Shown here piece after piece: positions 1 through 7,428 of a DNA stretch of 43,980 nt. The DNA lies in contig NZ_AKJC01000082.1 in NCBI RefSeq assembly GCF_000282535.1, positions 1-43,980 of the forward strand, in the 5' to 3' direction. Within the stretch, counting starts at the first letter, position 1. The number at the start of each line of letters is the position of its first letter. The notes beneath the pieces are model-generated. The model did not search any database, was not told the origin of the DNA, and saw only the letters and a program-made list of their open reading frames with translations. A program made the position numbers and the translations under genes. Source of the DNA: Pseudomonas sp. GM84 (GTDB taxonomy: Bacteria > Pseudomonadota > Gammaproteobacteria > Pseudomonadales > Pseudomonadaceae).

Positions 1-43
1 CTGACAACCATGGCCTATCAGACATAGGCACGTTGCAACAGAT

Positions 44-92
44 GTAGGAGCGAGCTTGCTCGCGATGCGCCGCGCGGGCGGCGCTCGATCTC
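44..92. repeat. REP element
   Basis: A GTAGGAGCGAGCTTGCTCGCGA palindromic core followed by a G/C-rich arm matches the REP (repetitive extragenic palindromic) type common in Pseudomonas. It lies just beyond the 3' end of the minus-strand MFS gene, a typical place for REPs. The core differs from the GGGCTTGTCCC type found elsewhere in the window. Confidence 0.75.
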
Positions 93-109
93 AAACGCCC
101 CGCCGAACC

Positions 110-1306
110 TCAGGCGGTCGCCAGCCCTGCAGGCACGTGCTCACGGCGAATGCTCGCCAAGGGGATGGCCACCAGCATCAACGTCAGCACCACGGTAACC
201 CCAATGCCCCAGGCCGCCAGACTAAACCCGCCCAGCGAGATCAACCCTCCGGAAATCGCCGGCCCTACCGCCAGCCCCAGGCTCAGGAAGCTGCTCGCTG
301 CAGCCACCACACGCCCTTCGCGGTCCAGCGCCGCAGCCAGCCCGGTCAGGTAGCTCAAGGCATAGAAGTAGGTGATGCAGATGGTCATCACACCGATGGT
401 GTACATGCTCTTGGAGTGCTCGCCCAGCACGTAGCAAAGGCTGGTCGCGCCGGTCAGCAGAATGGCCAGGATCACCGGGGTGCTCAGGCCGAAGCGCTTG
501 CCGATCATCGCCGCCAGCAGCGGACCGATCAGGCCGACGAACGACTGGAACGACAGCAACACGCCCAGTTCGTCACCGTTGTAGCCGACCAGGGTGCCGA
601 TGCGCTCGACGAACGCCCAGCCCATGGTGTCGCGGGCCTGGAACACGAACATCGCCAGCATCATGCAGATGGCCGGCAGGCTCAGCAGCACATTGCCAGG
701 GCCTTTGTGCGTCGCCACCGTCGCTTCGAGCACCGGTGCACGCTGCTCCATCACCGGGATCGCCAGCAGCATGACCGCCATGGTCGCGGCCATGGCGTTG
801 TACAGCCCGGCCAGGCCGTACAGCGCCATGACCTTGGCATAGCCGAGCATGACCACGATCATCAGCAGCACCGAGAGGATGTTCATGTGCCCGGCGATAC
901 GGTCGGGCTGCTTGGCGCTGGCCACGCAGGCGTTGCCGCACGCCAGCGCAAGGCCCGCGCCGACCCCGGCCACGCAGCGCACGGCGCCCAGGGCATAAAG
1001 GTCGGTCATGTGCGCACTGACCAGGTTGGCGGCGATCGCCAGCAGGGTGCCACCCAACGCCAGGGTGCGGCGCGGGGCGCGGCCCATGAGCGGCGCTACC
1101 AGCAGGGAGGCGAGCATGGTGAAGATGAATTCGGCCGACATCAGCAACCCGGCCTGGGCCTCGTTGAGCTTGAGGTCATTGATGATCGCGCTGATCAGGA
1201 ACGGTAGCGCCCAAAGGCCGAGCAGGCCCACACCATAAGCGGAGGCGGCGGCGGAGAACACCAGGCTCCAGCTCTCGGGCAAGGCATTGCGTATTGTTGT
1301 TTTCAT
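110..1306 (-). CDS. MFS transporter, last gene of the amine-oxygenase cluster
   Basis: This 398-residue protein is an inner-membrane transporter of the major facilitator superfamily. It has about twelve hydrophobic segments, and the loop after the second segment carries an arginine-rich stretch (GRAPRRTLALGG, about residues 75-86), as expected for MFS. The protein keeps almost no charge inside the helices and ends in a short basic tail. It lies 74 bp downstream of the haem-subunit gene in the same direction, so it is probably co-transcribed and may import the amine that the oxygenase attacks. The substrate cannot be read from the sequence. The ATG at 1306 is the first good start, though no strong ribosome site precedes it. 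A regulator-linked efflux role is the main alternative. Confidence 0.85.
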   Translation of the reverse strand: MKTTIRNALPESWSLVFSAAASAYGVGLLGLWALPFLISAIINDLKLNEAQAGLLMSAEFIFTMLASLLVAPLMGRAPRRTLALGGTLLAIAANLVSAHMTDLYALGAVRCVAGVGAGLALACGNACVASAKQPDRIAGHMNILSVLLMIVVMLGYAKVMALYGLAGLYNAMAATMAVMLLAIPVMEQRAPVLEATVATHKGPGNVLLSLPAICMMLAMFVFQARDTMGWAFVERIGTLVGYNGDELGVLLSFQSFVGLIGPLLAAMIGKRFGLSTPVILAILLTGATSLCYVLGEHSKSMYTIGVMTICITYFYALSYLTGLAAALDREGRVVAAASSFLSLGLAVGPAISGGLISLGGFSLAAWGIGVTVVLTLMLVAIPLASIRREHVPAGLATA

Positions 1307-1380
1307 CGGGGTAATCCCTGGTTGGCATGCACAGCGTTACTAAAAAGCGCGCCAGTATGGCGCGCTCGTGGGAAAAAAAC

Positions 1381-2421
1381 TTACTGCTGCAGACTTTCGT
1401 CGACAGGCGTACCGTCGTCGTACTGCGACAGCCAGGTGACCATGGCGTCGCGGTAACGGGTGAAGCCCTTGTAGTCGACCAGTTCCTGGTCCAGGTCGCG
1501 GATCACCCGGTGCATGCGCTTGGCCCACTGCGGCGCGGCCTCGGCCAGTTCCTTGAGGCTGACCAGGTAGGTGCGCACCGGGAACAGCACGGCGTTGCTG
1601 CGCGGCAGGCGGTGCAGCGGTTGCAGCTCGATGCGCAGGTTGACCAGCTCGCCGGCGTTTTCCGCGGTCACGGTGGTGCGGTCCGGGGCCCAGTCCGGCA
1701 AGGTCTCGGCCGAGGTTTCCAGGCGCGGGTTGACGGTGATCGACCAGTTGGTGCGGCGCACCGGGTGGCCTGGGCGCAGGCGCAGCAGGAACTTCAGGGC
1801 GCGCTGCAGGATGCCCATCTCGTGCAGTTTCGGCACCGGGCCGTGGAACTCCATGAAGCTCATGCCCAGGTTGAAGCGCAGCGAATAGTCGGCGCGCTGG
1901 GTGGCCATACCGGCGCCCATCACCAGGGTCTCGTCACGCTCTTCGAGGAGGATGAATTCGCCCTGGGCCTGGCGGGTGATGTATTCCATCGGTTCCATCG
2001 GCAGGGTGCTGGCGTCGCCGAAGGTGAAGGTCTGGTCGATCTGCAGCGGGCGGTTGATCCAGTGCCACTGGCTGCCGTTCTTCTCCAGGGTGAAGTGCTC
2101 GGGGAAGTCCCGCGAGTAGGACTCCATCAGCAGCTCCAGCAAGTCCCACTGCGCTTCCATCATGTGCGGCAGCGCGGCGTAGTGCACGCCCGGCTGGCTG
2201 TCGAGGGTCTGCGCCCGGTGGTGGCACTCGGAGATGTAGTGCTCGTCGATGTCGAACTGGGCGCGCAGGGCGCCGACGCCGAACGGCACATGCGGCTCGA
2301 CGTTCATCGAGTACATGTACTGGTCTTCCGGGTAAGGGAAGGGCAGGCGCAGGATGGCGTCGCGGCTGTTGCTGTAGGAGTAGTCGTCGGAATAGGTTTC
2401 GATCGGCTTGAACACGGTCAT
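1381..2421 (-). CDS. haem-dependent oxidative N-demethylase-like subunit (DUF3445)
   Basis: This 346-residue cytoplasmic protein belongs to the DUF3445 family, whose characterised members are the haem-binding catalytic subunits of oxidative N-demethylases and dimethylamine monooxygenases. The opening with SRDAILRLPFPYPEDQYMYS, the central ERDETLVMGAGM stretch and the later RTNWSITVNP segment are of the family type. Family knowledge says that it oxidises a methylated or secondary amine using electrons from the adjacent flavin/iron-sulfur reductase and releases an aldehyde. The ATG at 2421 lies 17 bp after the reductase stop; a longer in-frame start to 2484 would overlap that gene and is less likely. 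I infer the chemistry from family and neighbours; the amine substrate is unknown. Confidence 0.85.
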   Translation of the reverse strand: MTVFKPIETYSDDYSYSNSRDAILRLPFPYPEDQYMYSMNVEPHVPFGVGALRAQFDIDEHYISECHHRAQTLDSQPGVHYAALPHMMEAQWDLLELLMESYSRDFPEHFTLEKNGSQWHWINRPLQIDQTFTFGDASTLPMEPMEYITRQAQGEFILLEERDETLVMGAGMATQRADYSLRFNLGMSFMEFHGPVPKLHEMGILQRALKFLLRLRPGHPVRRTNWSITVNPRLETSAETLPDWAPDRTTVTAENAGELVNLRIELQPLHRLPRSNAVLFPVRTYLVSLKELAEAAPQWAKRMHRVIRDLDQELVDYKGFTRYRDAMVTWLSQYDDGTPVDESLQQ

Positions 2422-2438
2422 GGTTTCTTGTTCTCGTC

Positions 2439-3407
2439 TCAGAGGTCTACGACCAGGCGGCTGCAGGAGGCCCGGGATACGCACGGCATGAATTTGCGTT
2501 GGCTCAGCTTGTCTTCGTCGCTCAGCCAGTCGTCGCGGTGATCCAGCTCACCGTCGAGGTCCAGCACTTCGGTCTCGCAGTAACCGCAGGCACCGCCACG
2601 GCACAGGTAGGGCACCTTGTAGCCAGCCTGCTCGGCGGCTTCGAGCAGCGACTGGTCCGGCGGCACGTCGATGGTCACGCCCTGGCGGGCCAGGGTGACG
2701 CTGAACGGCTGGCCGGTGGAGCCTTGCTCGGTGAAGCGCTCGAAGTGGATGTGGCTGTCGGTCCAGCCCAGGGCGTGGGCGCTGTCGACGGTGTCGTCGA
2801 TCATGCTGTCCGGGCCGCAGACGTAGACGTGGCTGCCCAGCGGACGCTCGGCGAGGATGCCGCGGATGTCCATGCGCTCATCCTGGCCTTGCACATAAAG
2901 GTGCACACGGGCGCCATAACGGGCTTGCAGTTCCAGGCCCAGCGCGGTGTGCTCCGGGCCGCGCACGGCCAGGTGCAGCTCGAAGCTGGCCTGCTTGGTG
3001 TGCAGCTCTTCCATCTGCGAGTAAACCGGGGTGATCCCCACGCCCCCGGCGATGAACACGTGCTGGCGGGCATGCTTGGCCAGCGGGAACAGGTTGGCCG
3101 GCTGCAGAATCTGCAGCAGCGCACCTTCTGTCACGGCTTCGTGCAGGTGGCGCGAGCCGCCCCGGCCGTCTTCGACTCGGCGTACGGCGATCTGGTAGGC
3201 GCTGGAATCGTAGGGCGAGCCCATCAGCGAATAGGCGTTGCGGTGGGTCTTGTCACCGTCCTGCATCACCACCACCACATGGCTGCCGCCAGAGAACGCC
3301 GGCAGGTGCTTGCCGTCCGGGTCGACGAACGTGAAGCGCTTGATCTCCGGGGTGAGCGTCTCGATGCGGGTGACCCGCACGCTGAGGGTTCCGTTGTGGG
3401 TGTTCAT
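2439..3407 (-). CDS. PDR-type flavin / 2Fe-2S reductase of the amine oxygenase
   Basis: This 322-residue protein is an electron-transfer reductase of the phthalate dioxygenase reductase layout. The N-terminal flavin domain has RNAYS at residues 57-60 and onward, the pyridine-nucleotide domain has GGVGITP at 121-127 and CGPDSM near 198, and a C-terminal plant-type ferredoxin domain carries the 2Fe-2S ligands C269, C274, C277 and C309. It passes electrons from NAD(P)H through flavin and the cluster to the haem subunit encoded immediately downstream. Its ATG overlaps the stop of the upstream small-subunit gene by four bases (ATGA), a sign of translational coupling. In characterised systems this protein is the reductase subunit of dimethylamine monooxygenase or haem N-demethylase; specific assignment here rests on gene order. 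Confidence 0.9.
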   Translation of the reverse strand: MNTHNGTLSVRVTRIETLTPEIKRFTFVDPDGKHLPAFSGGSHVVVVMQDGDKTHRNAYSLMGSPYDSSAYQIAVRRVEDGRGGSRHLHEAVTEGALLQILQPANLFPLAKHARQHVFIAGGVGITPVYSQMEELHTKQASFELHLAVRGPEHTALGLELQARYGARVHLYVQGQDERMDIRGILAERPLGSHVYVCGPDSMIDDTVDSAHALGWTDSHIHFERFTEQGSTGQPFSVTLARQGVTIDVPPDQSLLEAAEQAGYKVPYLCRGGACGYCETEVLDLDGELDHRDDWLSDEDKLSQRKFMPCVSRASCSRLVVDL

Positions 3408-4009
3408 GTGTCGAGCTCCTCGGCAGCTGGCATTTCGCCCGGGACTTCACCGTCGGCCTTGATGCCCTGGAACGCAGCCAGGCGGCGGGAGTAGTGGTCG
3501 CGTACCACGAGGTCCAGCTGGCAGCCGGGGCAGGTGAAGACGCGGTGAGTGACGTTCTCGGTGTAGGTGTCGCAGTGGGCGCACCAGACGCGGCGCACCA
3601 GGGTGCCGCTGTGTTCGCGCAGCACTTCGTCACGGTTCAGGTCCACCGCGTTGGCGGCCTGCATGGTGGTGCCGATGAAGCTTTCCGAACCGCTCAGGTA
3701 CAGGCGGGTGCCCATGTGCGCGCTTTCCAGCAGGCGGCGCAGGCCGTCGATCAGCGCCTGGTTGCTGTCGAACACCTGCAGGTCGCCCACCTGGGCCTGG
3801 CGCAGTTCTGCCAGGTGGTTGTGCCCGGAAAACGACTCGGTCGAGTAGAGCAGGGTGCTGGCCTGGCGCTGGCCGGGGGTCATGTCGCCGATCAGGCGCA
3901 GCATGGCCGCGCCGCCGCTGCCCTGGCCGACGACCAGGTGGCGCAGGCCCCCTGTCATCGGTTGCAGGCGGTCATAGACCGGGCGGCTCTTGATGCCGGT
4001 GATAAGCAT
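3404..4009 (-). CDS. DmmA-like small subunit with C-terminal zinc ribbon
   Basis: This small protein (201 residues from the ATG at 4009) is the first gene of the amine-oxygenase operon. It has an N-terminal Rossmann-like part with GQGSGG near residue 28 and a C-terminal zinc-ribbon with cysteines at about 143, 146, 160 and 163 (CxxC...CxxC). This layout matches the DmmA-family subunit of dimethylamine monooxygenase. Its exact role in the complex is not settled; a structural or electron-path role is likely. A GTG at 4018 is an alternative start. The ribosome-site-like GAGGTG lies close to that GTG and rather far from the ATG, so the start is uncertain. Some related systems have a fourth subunit gene; I see none here. 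Confidence 0.8.
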   Translation of the reverse strand: MLITGIKSRPVYDRLQPMTGGLRHLVVGQGSGGAAMLRLIGDMTPGQRQASTLLYSTESFSGHNHLAELRQAQVGDLQVFDSNQALIDGLRRLLESAHMGTRLYLSGSESFIGTTMQAANAVDLNRDEVLREHSGTLVRRVWCAHCDTYTENVTHRVFTCPGCQLDLVVRDHYSRRLAAFQGIKADGEVPGEMPAAEELDT

Positions 4010-4109
4010 GGATGTCACACCTCGTTCAGGTGATGGCAGGGCGCACGGTCAGCGCTTAAAGCCATATTACCTATTGTGTTATATGTTTTATGACGAAAGC
4101 GAAGCTGTC

Positions 4110-5534
4110 TCAGTGCTTGAACATCACGTGGCGCACGCAGGTGTAGTCTTCCAGCCCGTACATGGACATGTCCTTGCCGTAGCCGGACTGCTTCATGCCG
4201 CCATGGGGCATTTCGCTGACCAGCATGAAGTGCGTGTTGACCCAGGTGCAGCCGTACTGCAGGCGCGCGGCCAGGCGGTTGGCGCGGCCCACGTCACGGG
4301 TCCAGACCGACGAGGCGAGGCCGTAGTCGGAGTCGTTGGCAAAGGCCAGGGCCTGGGCTTCGTCGCTGAACGGGGTGACGCTGACCACCGGGCCGAAGAC
4401 TTCGCGCTGGACGATCTCGTCGTCCTGGCGGGCATCGGCCAGCACGGTCGGCTCGAAGAAGTAGCCGGGGCCCGGTACACGGTTGCCGCCGGTGATGACG
4501 CGAATGTGCGGCTGCGCCTTGGCGCGCTCGACAAAGCCTGCCACGCGCTCCAGGTGGTCGCGGGTGATCAGCGGGCCCAGCTCGGTTTGCGGGTCGTCCT
4601 GCAGGCCATGGCGAATGCTGCCGACCGCTTCGCCAAGCTTCTGCACGAAGGTCTCGTAGACGCCTTGCTGCACATACAGGCGGCAGGCGGCAGTGCAGTC
4701 CTGGCCGGCGTTGTAGAAGCCGAAGGCGCGGATGCCTTCGACCGCGGCGTCGATGTCGGCGTCGTCGAAGATCAGCACCGGGGCCTTGCCGCCCAGTTCC
4801 ATGTGGGTGCGCTTCACGCTGCTGGCGGTGTTGGCGACGATGCGCGCGCCGGTGGCCACGGAGCCGGTCAGCGACACCAGGCGCACTTTCGGGTGGGTCA
4901 CCAGCGGCTCGCCCACGCTCGGGCCTTTGCCGAAGAGGATGTTGACCACCCCGGCCGGGAACAGCTCGTTGATGATCTCGGCCAGCTTCAGTGCGGTCAG
5001 CGGGGTCTGCTCGGAAGGCTTGAGCACCACGCAGTTACCGGCGGCCAGGGCAGGGGCGAGCTTCCAGGCGACCATCATCAGCGGGTAGTTCCACGGCGCG
5101 ATGGAGGCGATCACGCCCAGTGGGTCGCGGCGAATCATCGAGGTGTGGCCGGGCAGGTACTCGCCACCGGCCGAGCCGTTCATGCAGCGGCTGGCACCGG
5201 CAAAGAAGCGGAACACGTCGGCCACGGCTGGAATTTCGTCGTTGAGCGCGGCCTGGTAGGGCTTGCCGCAGTTCTGCGACTCCAGGTAGGCGAACACCTC
5301 GGCCTGCGCTTCGATCCGGTCGGCAAGCTTGAGCAGCAGGGCGGCGCGGTCCTTGGGCGGGGTTTGCGACCAGGCATCGAACGCCTGATCGGCTGCCTGC
5401 ACGGCGCCATCCACCTGTGCACTGCTGGCTTCGTTGATTGTGACCATGACTTCACCCAGGGAGGGGTTGTACACAGCATGGCTGGCGCCGTCACCTGCGA
5501 TCAGCTGGCCGTTGATCAGTAGTTTCGTTTGCAT
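4110..5534 (-). CDS. patD: gamma-aminobutyraldehyde dehydrogenase (PatD/Prr type)
   Basis: This 474-residue enzyme oxidises 4-aminobutyraldehyde (the putrescine deamination product) to 4-aminobutyrate with NAD+. It is a cytoplasmic ALDH-fold protein with N149 in PWNYP, the general base E246 in MELGGK and the nucleophile C280 in NAGQDC. Long blocks such as [20 protein letters not shown] and the C-terminal [13 protein letters not shown] closely match E. coli PatD as I remember it. The ATG at 5534 is preceded by AAGGGA. The gene lies about 100 bp upstream of the amine-oxygenase operon on the same strand and is divergent from the GntR gene, which is its likely regulator. It may serve an aldehyde released by the oxygenase instead of, or besides, putrescine breakdown; that is inference. 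Confidence 0.85.
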   Translation of the reverse strand: MQTKLLINGQLIAGDGASHAVYNPSLGEVMVTINEASSAQVDGAVQAADQAFDAWSQTPPKDRAALLLKLADRIEAQAEVFAYLESQNCGKPYQAALNDEIPAVADVFRFFAGASRCMNGSAGGEYLPGHTSMIRRDPLGVIASIAPWNYPLMMVAWKLAPALAAGNCVVLKPSEQTPLTALKLAEIINELFPAGVVNILFGKGPSVGEPLVTHPKVRLVSLTGSVATGARIVANTASSVKRTHMELGGKAPVLIFDDADIDAAVEGIRAFGFYNAGQDCTAACRLYVQQGVYETFVQKLGEAVGSIRHGLQDDPQTELGPLITRDHLERVAGFVERAKAQPHIRVITGGNRVPGPGYFFEPTVLADARQDDEIVQREVFGPVVSVTPFSDEAQALAFANDSDYGLASSVWTRDVGRANRLAARLQYGCTWVNTHFMLVSEMPHGGMKQSGYGKDMSMYGLEDYTCVRHVMFKH

Positions 5535-5585
5535 GGCGGTTCCCTTGAGGGGTTTTATCGTTGTGGTAAACCGTAAACATATGAA

Positions 5586-5614
5586 AACATATCTTAATGT
5601 TTGAAGTTTGCCAA
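5586..5614 (-). promoter_or_regulatory. candidate sigma-70 promoter for patD, with AAACATAT direct repeats
   Basis: On the minus strand, TTGGCA (5609-5614) and TATGTT (5586-5591) are 17 bp apart, a fair -35/-10 pair about 50 bp upstream of the patD start. Two direct AAACATAT repeats, 10 bp apart (5575-5582 and 5585-5592), overlap the -10 and could bind the divergent GntR protein. This is sequence pattern only. Confidence 0.4.
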
Positions 5615-5630
5615 CTCCCCTGGCGATAAT
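5601..5630 (+). promoter_or_regulatory. candidate sigma-70 promoter for the GntR gene
   Basis: TTGAAG (5601-5606) and GATAAT (5625-5630) are 18 bp apart and point to the GntR gene at 5771. They overlap the minus-strand candidate promoter for patD, so one bound regulator could control both directions. Weak consensus in the -35 keeps confidence low. Confidence 0.3.
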
Positions 5631-5770
5631 AGGTCGTGCGCCGCATTCAAGCGGTTGCAGCGGCGTTGCAGCGACCGTATCAGCCACCGCCCATTCGCTA
5701 TAAGATACGGAACTGAACGTTTAACCCGTTGCCCCAAGGCCTGGTCGAACACACTGAATAGGGAGAGTCA

Positions 5771-6526
5771 ATGAGTGCCCTGAATACTGCCCGCAGCACC
5801 GCGTTCATTCGCCTGCGCCAGGAAGGCCGTACCGACGAAGTGGCGCGGCGGCTGGTGGAGGCCATCGAACTGGGGCTGTTCACCGAAGGCCAGCAACTGC
5901 CCAGCGAAAGCGAACTGGCGCTGCAGTTGGGGGTGGCCACCGTGACCTTGCGCGAAGCGTTGGTGGTCCTGCGCCAGCGCGGGCTGATCGAAACCCGTCG
6001 CGGGCGCAACGGCGGCAGCTTCGTCTGCGCGCCGGTGGAACTGCCCGAGCCGCTGTTGCTGAGCCGCCTGCGCGAAATGAGCGGCCCCGACCTGCGCGAC
6101 CTGGGCGATGAGCAGATGGCGATTTCCGGCACCGCCGCGCGCCTGGCCGCCCAGCGCAGCTCCCGCGAGCAACAGGCGCGCATCGCCCAGCACATCGAGT
6201 CGCTGAAGCAGGCCACCACCCGCCTGGCCCGGCACCGCGCCGATGCGCGGTTCCATATCGAGGTGGCGGCAGCGGCCCAGTCGTTGCGCCTGACCCATGC
6301 CGAGATGCGCCTGCAGTCGGAAGTCGGCGAGCTGCTGTGGATGGAAGCCGCCGGCGGCGGCGAAGTCAGCGTGATCGAACACGAGCACCGGGCGATTCTC
6401 GACGCCCTGGTCAACGGTGACGCGGTGCTCGCCGGCGCGCTGGCCGAGGCCCATGTCAGCCGCGGCATCAAGCGCCTGATGGCGCTGCGCCTGGAGTTGC
6501 TGGCCGGTAGCGAAAGCCCGGCCTGA
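5771..6526 (+). CDS. FadR-subfamily GntR transcriptional regulator
   Basis: This 251-residue protein is a DNA-binding regulator. The N-terminal winged helix-turn-helix (about residues 18-85) has the GntR signature: LPSESELALQLGV, then VTLREALVVLRQRGLIETRRG. The C-terminal two-thirds is an all-helical FCD ligand domain, with ARFHIEVAAAAQS and the HEHRAILDALVNGD segment that usually holds metal- or ligand-binding histidines. The ATG at 5771 follows GGGAGAG. It is divergent from patD and the amine-oxygenase genes and 47 bp ahead of a Cache-domain gene, so it most likely controls this cluster in response to an amine or its acid product. The ligand is not visible from sequence. Confidence 0.88.
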   Translation: MSALNTARSTAFIRLRQEGRTDEVARRLVEAIELGLFTEGQQLPSESELALQLGVATVTLREALVVLRQRGLIETRRGRNGGSFVCAPVELPEPLLLSRLREMSGPDLRDLGDEQMAISGTAARLAAQRSSREQQARIAQHIESLKQATTRLARHRADARFHIEVAAAAQSLRLTHAEMRLQSEVGELLWMEAAGGGEVSVIEHEHRAILDALVNGDAVLAGALAEAHVSRGIKRLMALRLELLAGSESPA

Positions 6527-6573
6527 TCCCTTGACCACAACACCCTACAAGAATAACTGCGTGAGGAAATGCC

Positions 6574-7317
6574 ATGTCTACCGCAATCGATAGCGACCCT
6601 CTGCTGCTGTGTGCCCAGCAGCTCAACAGCACGGTGGGCACCGTCTTCGGCCAGGTGCGGCAGTTGGTGGATGTGGCGGTCGAGCAGTGGACGCGGGTGC
6701 TCGCCGAAGGGCGCCAGCCGGCCTCCAAGGACCTGGCCTTGCTGCGCCCGGCCATCGACGAGCAACTGCTGGCCACCGGCGCGTTCGGTTGCGGGGGCGG
6801 GGTGATCGTCGAGCCCGGCTGCCTGGCGGACCGCGAAATGCACCTGGAGTGGTGGTACCTGGCCGATGGCGGCAAGACCCTGCCGCTGCGCCCTAACTTC
6901 GACCGGCGCCGGGAAAACTTCTACGACTACACCAACATGCCCTGGTACGCGCGCCCGCGCGACTCGCGCAACAGCAGCGTCGAAGGCCCCTACGTGGACC
7001 TTTACGGCACCAACATGTACGTGCTGACCTTCACCATGCCGATCCTCGTCGAGGGGCACTTCATTGGTGTCGCGGGGCTCGACCTGTCGCTGCACAACCT
7101 GGAGAAGATGCTGGTGTGCAGCCTCATGCGTCTTGAGCACGAAGCCGTATTGATCAGTGCCGATGGACGCATCATCGCCGCCAACACCGCCAACTGGATG
7201 GTTGGCGACCTGGCGCCCAAACTGCTCGATCCCACCCCGCTTGGCGGCGTGCGCCTGGTCCTGGAAGAGCCCGAGGCCGGCTGGTCGCTGATTCGCTTGC
7301 CATCCCCTCGGCGCTGA
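6574..7317 (+). CDS. free-standing Cache-domain protein, possible amine sensor or binder
   Basis: This 247-residue protein is built of a double-Cache-like ligand domain with no signal peptide, membrane helix, kinase, methyl-accepting or GGDEF part. The ligand-pocket features of dCache_1 domains can be traced: FYDYTNMPWY at 116-125, GPYVDLYG at 138-145 and GVAGLDLSL at 165-173, where D170 corresponds to the conserved amine-binding aspartate. The arginine that normally sits two residues before the tryptophan and holds an amino acid's carboxylate is replaced by M122. A ligand lacking a carboxylate, such as an amine, would fit; this is inference. Being co-directional with the GntR gene, it may tune that regulator. 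A cytoplasmic Cache protein without an output domain is unusual. Confidence 0.75.
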   Translation: MSTAIDSDPLLLCAQQLNSTVGTVFGQVRQLVDVAVEQWTRVLAEGRQPASKDLALLRPAIDEQLLATGAFGCGGGVIVEPGCLADREMHLEWWYLADGGKTLPLRPNFDRRRENFYDYTNMPWYARPRDSRNSSVEGPYVDLYGTNMYVLTFTMPILVEGHFIGVAGLDLSLHNLEKMLVCSLMRLEHEAVLISADGRIIAANTANWMVGDLAPKLLDPTPLGGVRLVLEEPEAGWSLIRLPSPRR

Positions 7318-7322
7318 AAATT

Positions 7323-7355
7323 GCGCGATCGTTAACCTGAGCGTAACGATCGCGC
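7323..7355. promoter_or_regulatory. perfect 12-bp inverted repeat between the Cache gene and mdcA
   Basis: GCGCGATCGTTA (7323-7334) and TAACGATCGCGC (7344-7355) are perfect inverted arms around a 9-base centre. It starts 6 bases after the Cache gene stop and about 75 bp before mdcA. No T-run follows, so an intrinsic terminator is not convincing. It could be a hairpin that protects the upstream mRNA 3' end, or an operator for the malonate operon. Confidence 0.6.
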
Positions 7356-7428
7356 ACCCGGCTTGATTGATCGGGTCGGCTAGCCCGTCCTACTGTGCCT
7401 CCACGACAGCGAACCCGTGGAGTCACAA

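Noticed and set aside
5698..7140. Minus-strand open frame of 480 codons opposite the GntR and Cache genes
   Set aside because: Arg/Ser-rich composition without motifs, crossing two recognised plus-strand genes and their gap.
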